Positions 33,251 through 45,289 of a stretch of 64,000 nucleotides of DNA are shown one piece after another. The notes beneath the pieces are model-generated. The model had not been told where the DNA came from. It did no database searches and saw nothing but the letters and a program-made list of their open reading frames with translations. The stretch spans positions 1 through 64,000 of the forward strand of contig JALUTQ010000036.1 in the NCBI GenBank assembly GCA_032718865.1, written 5' to 3'. The translations under genes were made by a program, and so were the position numbers. The DNA comes from Tilletia caries (Eukaryota > Basidiomycota > Exobasidiomycetes > Tilletiales > Tilletiaceae). Each line of letters starts with the position of its first letter. Within the stretch, counting starts at the first letter, position 1.

Positions 33251-33448
33251 TGTGCCTTCCCTGGCCCTGGACTTCTGGTCTCGCTGTCAACATGCGCAAG
33301 GCGAAACTATGGGACAAATGAAAACGAAGGGGTGTCCCTTTTGATATTTGCCTGACTCTTGGTATCAGCTGTATGTGACTACATATTGAAATGGGCCCTT
33401 CCTTGATCCTGACCAGAGGAGGGATAGATGGGGGGATTGGATCGTCAT

Positions 33449-35379
33449 TCACTGCGCCTTCTCCGCCTTGAGCACGAACGGCTGCAACGCGTTGAGCCGC
33501 TCCATCAGCGTCGGATGGCTGTGGTTCCACGCCGAGTATAGCGAATCGTAGTAGATTGTCGACAGGCTGGAGATTGAGAGAGAGAGATATATCATTAGCC
33601 ACTCAACAGTCAACAGGTGGGCGAGGAGATGGGACTCACTTCTCCACATGCAGCCGGATCAGCGCCTGTCCCAGCAATTTCGCATACGGCGTCTTGCAAT
33701 CCGGATCTTCGCGCTCGCTATCGTCCAGCTCAACAGCCTTAACCATCGCCCGCGCCGAAACGCTCTCCGACGTCTCCTTCTTCCCATCCGCCTCCGCCTC
33801 CCCGTCCTTAGCAGCCCCATTGCTGCTGCTGCTGCTCGCTGCTTCCACCTTAGGCGTAGAAGCAGGGAGGAGCGAAGCCGCCTTCGAAGCGCTCGCTTCC
33901 AACTCGCTCTTGCTCAATTTAGGCCGTTCGAGCTCGGCTGCGAAGCGATCGGCAGCAAACTCCATCCGACGGACGGCGGAGTTCATGAGGAACTTGACGA
34001 GCGCGTCCGCGGGTCCCAGCACGAGCTGGAAGAGCTCCAGCCCAACGATGACGGGCAAGTAGGGCGCCAGGGCGATCTTGTTTGCGCCTGCTGCTCCTGG
34101 GTTGAGAAGGAGGGAAGAGGCCTTGTTGAGGATGGAAGAAGAGGTGGAGGGAGCGAGTTGGAAGCCGAAGGCGGAGTAGAGGGATGCATTCTGGATGAAG
34201 AAGGAGAAGAGGGAGAAGTTGAAGAGGACCGTTCCCTGGGCGAGGACGAGGAGTTTGGTGGGGTCCTTGTGGGCCCAGTGGCCGAGCTCGTGGGCGAGGA
34301 CGGCTTCGATTTCCTGTTAACAGAAAAGGAGAGGTGTTTCAGTTAGATAAGTGTCTATGCGGACTGGCTCAAGGTTCTGTGCCTCACATCATGACGCGCT
34401 TGGCAGACGAGAGAGTCGAAGAGGACGATGAACTTCTTGGAGAAGGGCAGGCCGGAGAAGTACGCGTTCGAGTGGCCTAATCGGGAAGGAAAGGGAGGCC
34501 CCGTCAGCGCGTTCAGCCTTGGATGAAAATGAGATGAGGATGTAACAAGAGCGAGGAAAGGACAAACTCACTGCTCCGCTTGGAACCATCGATGACGTGT
34601 AAGCTCTTGAGCGGGAACTTGAGCACCGACGCGAGCTTCTCGATGCGCAACTTGAGTGGGCCATCCGGCAAGGGCGTCAGCTTGTTGAACAGCGGCTGAA
34701 TGACGGTCGGGTACAGAATCTGCGCGAGGATCTGGAAAACGAGCAAGAAGCCACAGACGTAGGCGACGAAGTTCTGTCCTGCCCATCGGATGATCCAGAC
34801 GACGGCCCCGATGAGCGGGCAGCCGATTACGAGTCCAATGGCCCATTGCTTCAGTGTGTCCGAGAGGAAGGTGCCCAGGGTCATCTTGTTGAAGCCGTGT
34901 GCCTCTTCGAGTCGGAAGTGCTGGTACCACGCGATCGGAAGGGACGGGATCTCGCGAACGACAAACATTCCGATGGTCCAAGCGATGGAAGCGGCGATCT
35001 CACCCTGCGGGAGGAAGTCGGCCTTGTTGAGGAGGGAGTTGGAGTAGCTCCATACGTGGGCGTAGATGTCGAAGTGCACGATGAGCGCCGTGATGAGCTG
35101 GGCGATGAAGCCGGACACGAAGGCGAACTGGGACTTCGCGCGTCCATACGCCTGTGACTTGGCGAAGGTGTCCTGGGTGATGTAGGGCTGGAGCACATTT
35201 GGTGGGGACGGGTGTTTGGCGGGGCTGTAGTGGGCGTGCTGCCGGAGTTGGAGCCCGGTCTCGAAGGCGTATACGGTGAGGAGGAGGGCTTGGACGAGGG
35301 GCTTCCAGGGGATGTCGTCGCGGTCCAGGATGGTGGACACGCGCCCGATGGTGTCGACGAAGGAAGCGCCTGCTGCCAT
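33449..35379 (-). CDS. STE24: CAAX prenyl protease Ste24
   Basis: M48 zinc metalloprotease of the ER and nuclear envelope that removes the AAX tripeptide from farnesylated proteins and also makes the second cut in a-factor processing. The N-terminal half has hydrophobic helices, with typical pieces such as SQAYGRAKSQFAFVSGF and HFRLEEAHGFNKMTLGTF. LKFPLKSLHVIDGSKRSS joins across an intron to HSNAYFSGLPFSKKFIVLFD. The zinc motif HELGH occurs in EIEAVLAHELGHWAHKD, and the third ligand Glu lies in MEFAADRFAAEL. A Ser/Glu-rich insert of about 60 residues follows. Introns lie near 33569-33637, 34317-34387 and 34477-34570, and the protein ends KAEKAQ at TGA 33449-33451. It shares a 177-bp divergent promoter region with the HD-domain gene. 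Confidence 0.92.
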
Positions 35380-35556
35380 TACTTCTCACTAAACGATTAT
35401 AGAAGGAGAAGGAGAAGGAGATGGTGGTAGGAAGTCAGGAAGAAAGAACACGTCAGTGCGCAAGAGAAAGAGATCTTCTCATCTTCCAGCCATCAGTAAT
35501 CAGCAATCACTTACTCCCACGGCAACAGCATCGCATCAAAGTATTAGGGAAGCACG
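35380..35556. promoter_or_regulatory. Divergent promoter, Ste24 / HD hydrolase
   Basis: The only DNA between two oppositely transcribed start codons. It carries a purine-rich GAAGGA repeat (35401-35422) and no TATA box. Confidence 0.6.
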
Positions 35557-36792
35557 ATGAGCACGGCAGCGCAGCGCATGGAGCTGCGCGAAGACATCCT
35601 CTACACCGCAGAGCAGTTCGTCCGCGTCAGTTCCCGTCATTCAGCGTGTCCATCCGCATTCTATGTCCGACAGCTCATCCCTTCCTTCTCGCTCCCTCAG
35701 GAGAAGTTCAGACATCACGACCCAAGTCACGACTGGCACCACGGTAAGCCTCTCCCCCTTCGCATCGTGCATAGACAGGGCTGATCTATGTATGTCTTTC
35801 CCACAGTCCACCGCGTCCGCCAGCTCGCGCTCCACATAGCCACCGACCCCACCCTCCCGCACCCTCCCCACCCGCTCATCCTCGAACTCGGAGCCCTCTT
35901 CCACGACCTCTGCGACTCCAAGTACCTCCCCCTCCCCAGCACCTCCGCCCAATCCAGCTCAGCCTACACCGTCCTCCAACCGTTCTTCGACGCGTTACCA
36001 CCTTCCACTCACGAGCTGCTCTCGCAGCACGCACGGGCGCAGGTCGAGCGGATCGTGGATCATGTGAGCTGGTCGAAGGATGCGCGGCGGAGGAAGGAAC
36101 GGGCTGAGGCTGTGGGCAGGGGGGAGGATCCGAGGGAGATCAATGGCGGGAGGGAGGGGGAGCAGATGGATTGGGAGGAAGGGTGTGTGGAGTTTTGGTG
36201 TGTCAGTGACGCAGATCGGTTGGATGCGATTGGGAGTATTGGGGTCCTTCGCTGCGCCGCCTTCTCGGCCATCAAGAACCGGCCGTTACACATCCCGCCC
36301 GCGAATCCGGAGGGCGACAGTCGACCGCCTGCTGAGCAGGGGGAGGGCTACAATGGCTCTTGTATCGCTCATTTCCACGAGAAGCTCCTGCTCATTCGCG
36401 GGGACCGGTTGCGCACGGAGAAGGCGAGGGCGGAGGCGGAGCGGAGACAGGCTTTTGTACGTTTCTCTCTCTATGCACCTTGGAATATGGTGTGACCGAG
36501 ACTGACGACCTTTCTCTCCTCCTCACACGGAATGGTGTTGTATCTGACACAGATGCAATCCTTCCTCGACGAGCTCGACCTCGAATGGCTCGTCGGTTCC
36601 TCGGGCGAACAGATGTATCGGATGCAGCAGGATATGGCCGACGTAGAAGCGTCTACGCGGGAGTTGGATCAGCAAAAGGAGGGAGAGGAGGAGCCGACCT
36701 TCCGCTTCCAGCCAGAGATGAACGAGGTCGAGGAGGCTACGCGGGGGCTGGATCTTCAGCCAAAGGAAGACGAGGAGGATCCCACGTCCTAG
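35557..36792 (+). CDS. HD-domain phosphohydrolase (YedJ/YpgQ-like)
   Basis: Metal-dependent HD-superfamily hydrolase of about 330 residues. The metal-binding residues are visible in HHDPSHDWHHVHRVRQLA, formed across two introns, and in LELGALFHDLCDSKY (the HD pair), with a later VSDADRLDAIGSIGVLRCAAF. Introns fall near 35623-35700, 35743-35806 and 36457-36553. The C-terminus is acidic and coiled, without homology I recognise. Bacterial relatives hydrolyse phosphate esters or nucleotides, and fungal orthologues are generally uncharacterised. The start at ATG 35557 follows directly from the shared promoter with Ste24. Confidence 0.8.
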
Positions 36793-36910
36793 AATATCCA
36801 AGAGACTTGGACAATATGCGATAAACGCTTCCCATTGAAAATATCAACACACACAACCCTTCGTGTGTAAGTCGTATTTGTACTCGTACAAGTTTAGGTG
36901 TTAGGATGAA

Positions 36911-38658
36911 TCACAACTTGGAGGGCTGCGAGTACACCTTGAGCGCCTGCCGGACCGAAAGGTCAAGCAGGACTTCTTCACTCCCACCAGGGATCGTCAG
37001 CGCTTTCACTGTCCATCCCCAAAGAAAAGGCCGCAGTCAGCGAACGGCACCCTGCAAAGAAAGCAGAAAAGAGAGATTGGGAGGATACTCACCCTCGCGC
37101 CAAATCCGCTCAATCCGCTCACCCGGCCCACCCTTCGTCAGGCCCATCCCACCCAAGAGCTGGACAGCCTCCCGACAGACATACTCAAGCACGATTCCCG
37201 CATGCGCTTTGAGTGCGCCCGTCGTGCCGCCGGTGTACAGGTTCGACTCGGCGGTGCTCAGGTTGTCTTGCTGGTAGATCACGGACTCGGTCCAGGCTTG
37301 GAGGGCTTCGACCTGTGTGTGTGTGTGTGTGAAATTCTGGGTGAGTTTAGGGGGATGGGAGGGGAGTGTGGAGGGAGGGGGAAGGGGGACGTACCTGCCG
37401 AGCCATGTTTGCGAGCTTGTGTCGTACGACGGGCTGTGTTTAAGAGGGAGGAAAGGCGGGTAAGAGGGGATGATCTCGAATAGCATATCGAAGGAGAGTA
37501 CGAACCTGCTCGATGAGAGGCTTGCCGAATGCTCTTCTGCGCTTGGTGTATGAGATGGAGTCTTCGATGCAGACCCTCGCAAACCGGAGGGCGGTGTAGG
37601 AGATGGTCATACTGCAGGAAAAGAAAAAAAGAAGAAGATTGATCAGCAAAACCCTTTCCTGTAAAAGCGCAGAGCAGTGCTGTAAAGCAAAACGCACCGC
37701 TCGTGATTGAAGTTGTTGAAGATGTGCTTCAACCCCAGCCCCTCCTTCCCACCAATCAGGTTCTCCACAGGCACCTTGGTATTGTCAAACTCGACAAAGG
37801 TCGTTCCCGAGGGTGACTGGCCCATCATGCGCATCAGCTTCATGGTCACGCCGTTCTCCTTGGACACGGGGACGACGAGGAGAGAGATGCCGGAGGGGTC
37901 GCCTGCTTTTCCGGAGGTGCGGACTGCGGTTGTGAGGTAGCCGCCTTCGCAGAAGTAGCCTGCAAGGAGAGGAAGATCGTTCAGTCTGGAAGAAAGCTTC
38001 ACGATTGCGTGCGCTTTAGGGAGGTGTACATACCATTCGTGATCCACTTCTTGACACCGTTGACAATGTAGTGCTTCCCATCCTCGGACTTGACAGCCGA
38101 GCAGGAGAGGTTGGCGACGTCCGATCCAGCCTGAGGCTCAGTGATGGCGAGAGCGATGCGCTTCTTCCCACTAAGGACGTCCGGCAAGATACGAGCCTGA
38201 AGCTCGGGCGAGGCGAAGTGGTTGATGGGTCCGCAGCCGTAGGAGATGCCCGCGTAGATATGCATGAAGCAACCGTTACTCCCCGACCGACAGAGCTCGT
38301 CAATGAGGATATAATCGCAGAACGCATCCCACTGCTCCGGCGCAATGCCCGCGGGCATAGGAACCCCCTTCGCCAACCCCCTCAACTTCTCCGGGATCCG
38401 AATCCCCAGCGCGAAGGGCAACAGCAGCCCATCCTTCGCGGCCTGCTGGTAGAACGACGCGGGTGCCTCTTTGGCTTCTTCCCAGGCGTCGGCGTTGGGG
38501 ATGAGGTGGGTGTCTGTCCATTTGCGGGCCCATTCGCGGAGGTGGGCGTAGATGGGCTTGGAGGCGAAGTACGGGGTGGGCAGGCCGGAGATCCAGGGGG
38601 CTTCTGCGAAGGGGATGTCGGAGCGGGTCACGTCTTTTACACGGTTGGAGGCGGACAT
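36911..38658 (-). CDS. Acyl-CoA dehydrogenase with C-terminal SKL
   Basis: Flavin-dependent acyl-CoA dehydrogenase. The N-terminal helical part contains [17 protein letters not shown]. The FAD-binding middle reads [21 protein letters not shown], continuing [14 protein letters not shown], and the C-terminal helices include [16 protein letters not shown] and [20 protein letters not shown]. The last exon joins as [18 protein letters not shown] and ends YSQPSKL, a perfect type 1 peroxisomal targeting signal. Six or so introns are present (near 37030-37094, 37330-37394, 37420-37506, 37612-37697, 37960-38032). Peroxisomal fungal acyl-CoA dehydrogenases of this type oxidise branched or long-chain acyl-CoA, often as an alternative to acyl-CoA oxidase. 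The usual catalytic Glu cannot be placed by eye. It shares an about 280-bp divergent promoter with eIF3c. Confidence 0.87.
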
Positions 38659-38938
38659 GTTGAGGGAACTCTTGGGTGCTGTCGTTGTCGACGTCGAGGT
38701 GGTGGCCAGTGCTGAGGTGATGGGGAGGAGGTCCGTGGGGAGCTCGGCTTTCCGGTCATATTCCGGGCCGGAGCTTGTGAGACGCTCACGTGACTGCCAC
38801 GTGTTTTCCTTTCGGCCGAGAAGTCCGCGCTCGCCTTGCCTTTGGATCTTCTTCCTTCCACCTTTTCAGCGAACAGCAGCAGCAGCGACAGCATCGAGCA
38901 TCGAGCATCGCATCCTCAACACAGCGAACTCAACAACG

Positions 38939-39341
38939 ATGAGCTCCCGCTTCTTCCGCGCCGCCTCCGACTCCGAGTCCGAGTCCTCCGACGAAGAGGA
39001 GCTCTCCGAACTCTCTTCCGGCGACGAGGACAACACCAAACCCAAGAAGAAGGGATCCGACGACGACAGCGACGACGACGACGACGACGACAAAGACAGC
39101 GACGATGATGATGATGACGACGACGAAGACGGCGACGGGGGCAAGGCCAAGAGCGGAGGAGCACGCAAGCCCATGTCCCGCTTCATGCGCGGCGCCGATG
39201 CAGACTCAGACGACAGCGACGACGAGGTCCGCACCGTCATCCGGTCCGCAAAGGACAAGCGCGTCGACGAGGTCGAGGCCGTGATCAAGACGATCGAGAA
39301 TGCAGAGCGCATCAATGACTGGATCGCCATCTCCAAGAGTG

Positions 39342-39375
<34 letters not shown>

Positions 39376-42010
39376 AATAGTCACCGCTGGCCGCTGTATG
39401 CTGATTCAGTCTCCTCCATCCCACAGACTTCGACGGTCTTCTCCGCCTCTGCGAGCGACAAAAGACACTGGGCGAGAGCATCCCTCCGTCCGTGTACCGC
39501 GCCCTCGCAGAGCTCGAGGATGCCCTCACCGACACCATTGCCAAGCAGAAGGAGGCCAAGAAGAAGATGGAACAGCCCAATGCGAAGGCCATGAACGGTA
39601 TGAAGCAGAAGATCAAGAAGTCCATCAAGGAAAATGAGGAACAGGTCACAGCCTACCGTGCGGTGAGCAAATGCAAAAATCTCATATCCTCATACGTGCT
39701 CTTTCCAAGGCTGAACACAATCTCTTTGGTTTCTTGCAGGACCCCGACAACTACGAGGCCAACGTCATCGCCGCACAGCAAGCAGCAAACGCAGCAGCCG
39801 AATCCTCCGCACCCGCCTCCCGCCTCCACCGCGTCCGTGCCGCTGCAGCCACAGCCGCAGCAGCAGCCGGCGCCGGCGAGGGGGACGACGACGACGACGA
39901 CTTCCAGACCGTCGGCCGTGGCGGACGCACGGTGCACATCTCCACCGAGGCCATCTTCAACTCCCTCAATGCGGTCATGGAGGCCCGAGGACGCAAGTCG
40001 ACGGACCGCGCTGAGCAGACGCAGATCCTTACCCGTATCCTCGGTGTGGCTCAGACGCCTTATCAGAAGATCCGGGTCCTGCTCTCCCTCATCGCCGCCC
40101 GGTTCGACTACAATGCGAGCATCAGCTCCTTCTTGCCGCTCGAGCAGTGGGCCGCCGCTCGGAAGGAGATCGACCAGCTCATCAATGTGCTCGCCGAGAA
40201 CAGGGAGTACATCGTCAAGGAAGAGGTCGAGGACTACGACGAGAATGTCGACCGGCTGCCCGGGGAGAACGGCGAGGGAAGCGTGGTCAACGTCCGTGGC
40301 TCCATCATCTCCTTTATCGACCGGCTCGACGACGAGTTCACCAAGAGTCTTCAACACATCGACCCGCACACGCCCGAGTATGTCGACCGGCTCGCGGATG
40401 AGAAGCGGTTGTATGCGACTATTGTGCGGAGTCAGGCTTACTTTGAGGCCGTCGACCATGTCGATGTCCTTGCGCGGATCGTCATCCGCCGGCTGGAGCA
40501 CATCTACGCCAAGCAGGATTACATTATCCAGGCGCTGGAGGCGGCTACGGGTACGATGCTCAGTGCGAACCCGGAGGGTACCGAGGCTGGTGGTGCCGCC
40601 GCCGAGGGTACGACCACGACTACGACTACGACTACGACTACGACTCCCGCTGTGCAAGCGGTCGCTGCGCTTCCTTCCGCCCTTGCGCCCTCGGCCGCCG
40701 AAGTCGCCGAGGCGAAGGGCCCGAGCGCGCTAATCCGCTCGCTGTGCATCTTCCTGTACCGCACGCCTGCGCCTGCTGCCGAACGACTGCGCACACGGGC
40801 GATGCTGTGCCACATCTACCACCACGCCCTGCATGCGGACTACCACATCGCGCGGGACATGTTGCTGATGTCGCATCTGCAGGACTCGATCGCGCTTGCG
40901 GATGCGTCTACGCAGATTCTGTACAACCGGGTTGTGGTGCAGCTGGGGATGTGTGCCTTCCGTAAAGGGCTGATCCGGGAGGCGCAGGCGGGTCTGTTGG
41001 ACATCTTCGCGACGGGTAAAGTGAAGGAGCTGTTGGCGCAGGGTGTGCAGCGGCCGAATGCGTACTCGACGATCACGCCCGAGCAGGAGAAGCTGGACCG
41101 TCAGCGCCAGCTCCCGTTCCACCTGCACATCAACCTCGAGCTGCTGGAGTGTGTGTACCTGGTGTGCTCGATGTTGTTGGAGGTGCCGAACATGGCGTTT
41201 GCAGGGAACGACCCTGAGTTGCGGAAGAAGGTGATCTCGAGGCCGTTCCGCCGGATGCTCGACTACACGGACCGCCAGGTGTTCTCGGGTCCGCCGGAGA
41301 ACACGAGGGACCACATCATGCAGGCCTCGAAGGCGCTGCAGAACGGCGAGTGGCGGGAGTGTACCCGCTTGATTGAGGAGATCAAGATTTGGAAGCTACT
41401 CCCTGGCGGGGACGCGAGCTGGGAGGCGGAGGTCCGACCGTTGCTTGCGCGTCGGATCCAGGAGGAGGGCCTGAGGACGTATCTGTTCTCGTATGCGGCG
41501 TATTACGACACGGTCCGGCTTGCGCACTTGGCGGAGACGTTTGACCTGCCGGCGAACAGCGTTCGGGCGGTGGTGAGCCGGATGATCTGGGCTGATGAGC
41601 TCGGTGGCGGGGCCAGCATTGATGATGGTGCTGGCGGTGCGGGGGCTGGTAGCAGCCGTAGTGGCGAGGGAGGGGTGGTGGTGCTGCAACGGGAGCAGCT
41701 GAGTAAAGTGCAGCAGCTCGCGCAGACGCTTGCGGAGCGTGCGAGCAGTCTGCTCGAGCAGAACGAGCGGCTGTTGGACTCCAAGTTGGGAGAGCCTGGT
41801 TCGGGCCAGGGCGGGCAGGGCGGTAAAGGCGGGGACCGTCGTGAAGGTGGTGGGGGTGGGGACCGCCGGGAGGATGGCGGTGGACGGGAGGGTGGGGCGA
41901 GGAGGGAGGGTCGGAGAGGTGGTGGAGGTGGGGGTGGAGGGGGACGGGGACGGGGTAGAGGGCGGGGTCGGGCTCAGTTCCAGGCGCAAGCGCTTGGGCA
42001 AAAGGTCTGA
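38939..42010 (+). CDS. NIP1: Translation initiation factor eIF3 subunit c
   Basis: Core subunit of eIF3, binding eIF1 and eIF5 on the 40S ribosome. The start [20 protein letters not shown] is diagnostic. The acidic N-terminal tail has long Asp runs and [15 protein letters not shown]. After two introns (about 39340-39425 and 39664-39739) the eIF3c N-terminal domain follows, with [18 protein letters not shown]. Next comes the helical repeat and PCI region ([54 protein letters not shown]). The C-terminus is an Arg/Gly-rich RNA-binding tail ([18 protein letters not shown]). A CT microsatellite lies in intron 1. Length (about 970 residues) is normal for fungi. The strand-opposite open frames are shadows of GC-rich coding sequence. 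Confidence 0.95.
39343..39373. repeat. CT microsatellite in eIF3c intron 1
   Basis: About 15 CT units just after the GTGAGT donor; may serve as a length-variable pyrimidine tract. Confidence 0.8.
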
Positions 42011-42460
42011 TTTCTTTTTCGATTCCTCTATCGATTCCCTCTGTAAGCTCTCTTTGCCTTCCACTTCTCTTCTCTTCTCCGCTCTCTCTCTCTGTTCGCC
42101 TTACACACGTCTTTTCCTTCAAAAGGGGCGATGGCGTCGATCGTCGATCTTGCCCTCCAAATATGAATCTCTCCCTCTCCAATCTCCATAACACACTTGT
42201 CCTTCTTCTGTGCTGCCTGCCTTCTGTTCTCCTCATCTGGCTCGAGGAAGTGGGAAGTGGGAAGTGTTGGTCTCTGTGAAGGTGGTCACGTGAGGAGTCA
42301 GTGCTTGACGCGTCGGCGTACGTAAGCCTCCACCTCCCGCCCAAGTGTTGTTCCGCTCCTCTCCTTCTCCTTTCGCGACTTGTTCACCCACCATCTCCTG
42401 ACTCCTACACTCTCCTACCCACACACTCACACTCACACTCACACTCACACTCACACCCAG
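42011..42460. other. Intergenic region and E2 leader
   Basis: The eIF3c 3' UTR followed by the promoter of the next gene. An ACACTC hexamer repeat (about 42421-42458) runs right up to the start codon at 42461. Confidence 0.6.
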
Positions 42461-43407
42461 ATGAACTCGCGCACGTCCTACTCCGCCGCCGTGAAGCGCC
42501 TGGCGATCGAATACAAGCAGCTCTCCCAAGATCCCGAGGCGCTCTTCCCCGCGGTCGGCCCGATCTCGGAGGAGAACTACCTGGAGTGGGAGGCCCTTTT
42601 GCCGGGGCCTGATGGGACGCCGTTTGAGAATGGTGTGTTTAGTGCGCGCTTGAGCTTTCGTGAGTTATGTCTTGTTTTCTGGTGCTGGTTTGGTCGGGGG
42701 TTTGCTGATGGTTTTGCCTTACATGTTCTCGCGCAGCTTCGACATATCCGCTCGAGCCACCAGTGATGAAATTCGAGCCGCCGATCTTCCACCCGAATGG
42801 TGAGCACCCTCCCTTTTCCTCCTGCGCACGCACCAGGGAACTCATTCCACATCGAGGGGGGCACGGCCACTTATGCATCTTTCTGAACCCGCAGTGTACC
42901 CCGATGGACTGGTCTGCATCAGCATCTTGCACGCAGCTGGCGATGACCCGAACAGTACGTTGAATGTTCCGCAGCGGTAGGCGCACCCTTCTTGGTTTGA
43001 CTGACCCCCCCTTGGTTCTTACTTCTCCCCGTCGCACCCGTTGTAGTGTACGAGTCGGCGTCAGAACGATGGTCGCCTGTCCAATCGGTGAGTTCGAAGT
43101 TTCGCGGTAATCCGGTTCATTGGGTACGATGGGAAATGGTGGCCCATTCTGATTGATAACGTCCCTTCTGTATTTACAGGTGGAGAAAGTGCTGCTGTCC
43201 GTACTGTCCATGCTGGCAGAGCCGAACGTCGAGAGCGGCGCCAACATCGATGCTTGTGTGAGTTTAATGAACCTCAATGTTACTCCTTACAGCCCTCTCC
43301 TTTCTTCCTGACCATGTTATTTCCTTTGACAGAAAATGTACCGGGATGACCCAAAAGGATACGAGAAGGTCATTCGTGAACAGGTCAGGCAACAGCTTGG
43401 ACTGTGA
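42461..43407 (+). CDS. UBC7: Ubiquitin-conjugating enzyme E2, Ubc7/UBE2G2 type
   Basis: Class I E2 of about 170 residues that charges ubiquitin for ER-associated degradation with Hrd1/Doa10-type ligases. Six exons join in phase to give [53 protein letters not shown] (active-site Cys), and the long acidic loop [20 protein letters not shown] that is specific to the Ubc7/Cdc34 group, followed by [20 protein letters not shown]. It ends VRQQLGL with no membrane anchor, as in Ubc7, which is recruited by Cue1. Introns are all short (about 55-100 nt). ATG 42461 directly follows the repeat in the leader. Confidence 0.93.
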
Positions 43408-43911
43408 AGAGACTCCCCCCTCGTCGACCCCTTTCATGACGGCACGGGCCCATTCATCACCAACCAACCGAAGCAGACTTCGAGACAAACGCATTGCAGC
43501 AACTCCAGAACACTGTTTCTCTTCACCGGCGCATTCATCCCTCTCATGTTTCCATAGGCTCCTCTCCGTCCTAAGTCAGCTTCGAGCCCACCCAGTCCCG
43601 ACCCTTTTTAGGCCTTAACCCCCACCCACCCCAGCTCAAACTTTTGCTGCAGATGCTCAACATCAATCCCCACATACATCGATAACCACGCAATTTCCTC
43701 TTGAACACTCGTTTTTCTTTGGATCGACATCCAACCCTCGCCCAGGCTTCTTTCGTTGCCAGCATCGAGTGGGCTCGTTTGTGGAAAGGTTGCATTGGTT
43801 TAGAATACAGGCGTCACCCGTGTCGGGCGCGAGGGGAACCCTGGGAAAGGAAGGCGGCGAGAGAGGTGGGAACACCTGGCCATATTTTTGAGAGCGTTCG
43901 AAGTTGCCATA
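43408..43911. other. Convergent 3' region
   Basis: 3' flanks of the E2 gene and the RAMP4/Ysy6 gene facing each other. No gene is recognised. Confidence 0.55.
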
Positions 43912-44268
43912 TTAGAGGAAGAGTCGTAGGAGCTCGAAGAAGACTGCCAGAGCCACAGAGGGGGGGGGATACATAAGTTCATCAGGCCGGCGCCTCTTTG
44001 CCACAGGCTCTTGTTCGGAAAGCTCACCTCCGCCAACGACGACAAAGACGACGACGCCGAGCACGGCGGGGTGTACCGCTGGCTTGTTTGCTGGGCTGCG
44101 CTCGACGAAGGCTGGCTTGACGGGCTTCTTGCCGTCGCGCGCTGCTTTCACGAAGGCCTCGTTCTTCTGGCGGACTTGCCGTGAGGTCTGCAACATATAC
44201 ATACGAGAAGGGGAGAAGTTAGCTTGCGATGGGGGGGAGCACGCGACTCGATGCTCGCTGCTCACCAT
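43912..44268 (-). CDS. YSY6: RAMP4 / Ysy6-like ER translocon-associated protein
   Basis: Tail-anchored small ER membrane protein of about 65 residues associated with Sec61 and membrane-protein stability. The cytosolic part TSRQVRQKNEAFVKAARDGK matches the family start (TPRQR..N..F), followed by PAFVERSPANKPAVHP and a single helix AVLGVVVFVVVGGVFFELL, formed across the last intron, ending RLFL at TAA 43912-43914. The preferred start is ATG 44266-44268, directly followed by a GT-AG intron (about 44188-44265), so the first coding exon is only the start codon. An in-frame upstream ATG at 44403 would add 46 residues (KKESWKIAFDLEVALDNDLL) not known in the family and would leave only 28 bp to the divergent PRKRIP1 start. 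Confidence 0.8.
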   Translation of the reverse strand: MVSSEHRVACSPPSQANFSPSRMYMLQTSRQVRQKNEAFVKAARDGKKPVKPAFVERSPANKPAVHPAVLGVVVFVVVGGGELSEQEPVAKRRRPDELMYPPPSVALAVFFELLRLFL

Positions 44269-44431
44269 GCTGTGCTCTGGGTGAGGGGATTGCTGAGTGG
44301 CTAGGGAAAGGAGATCGTTGTCAAGGGCAACCTCGAGGTCGAAGGCGATCTTCCAGCTTTCCTTCTTGAGCACGTCCTCCACGTCGCCATCCTCCATCTG
44401 CACACATCACACACACAGCATTCAGTCAGGA

Positions 44432-45289
44432 ATGTCAACCTCAACCCCAGACAGCCCCTCCGCAGGGCCGTCCTCCGCCGGCTCGCTCCCACCCACAGCC
44501 ACCCGCAACAACAAACGGGGCCTCTCCCCAACCTCCGCCCAAGCGAGCCACCTCGCAAAACTGATGTCCAACCCGTCCAAACCGGTCCACATCCCCGCCC
44601 CACCCAAGGAAAAAACCCTGCGCGCGCCCCGGGAGATGATGAAGAACGTGAGCGGCTCTAGCGCGGGTGCGGGCAGTGGCGAGTTCCATGTGTATAAACA
44701 TGCGCGGAGGAGGGAGTATGAGCGGATTAAGTTGATGGAGGAGCAGGCTGCCAAGGTGAGCTTTTCGTACCCCTCTACTTCCCACCCTTCTCCGAAGGAA
44801 GGACGGTTGCTGAACGCCATTTTCCCCGTGCGCACCTCATAGGAGAAAGAACGAGAGAGCTTCTCAGAAGCACAACAAGCAGCCATGGCCGCCGCCGACG
44901 CCAAAACGTCCAAGAACCGCTCCAAAAGAGACAAGAAGAAACAACGCAAAGCAGAGGCAGACGCGGGCTCGAGCAAATCTCAAGATAACGGTGCTGGAGG
45001 CACAGTGGTGGAAGATGCAGCTGCTGCGGCGGGACAGGAACCGGCTTTGAAGAGAATACGAATCGGACAGGCGCCTGGGCCTGGGCCGGGGTTGGTGCCG
45101 TCCCGGTCGGAGCCTGCTGCGGGACGGACGGAGGCGGGAGGTGAGGGCGAGGGCGAGGGCGAGGATGACGCGGCAGGGCTGGCAGACGGGAGCCTGAGCT
45201 TGGCTGTCGGTGGTGCTGGCGGGATCAAGTTCAGAAGAAAGGCTGACGCTGACGGCGAGGAGGAGGAGGAGGGCGAGGAGGAGGCGTGA
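44432..45289 (+). CDS. PRKRIP1-like protein (DUF1168), spliceosomal
   Basis: The conserved DUF1168 core is obvious: NVSGSSAGAGSGEFHVYKHA followed by RRREYERIKLMEEQAAK, joined across an intron (about 44756-44842) to EKERESFSEAQQAAM and the basic helix KTSKNRSKRDKKKQRKAEA. Human PRKRIP1 is a long-helix protein of catalytic spliceosomes. N- and C-termini are low complexity; the latter is Gly/Glu-rich and ends EEEEGEEEA. ATG 44432 is preferred over upstream in-frame codons because the Ser/Thr-rich N-terminus is typical. Divergent with the RAMP4/Ysy6 gene. Confidence 0.88.
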
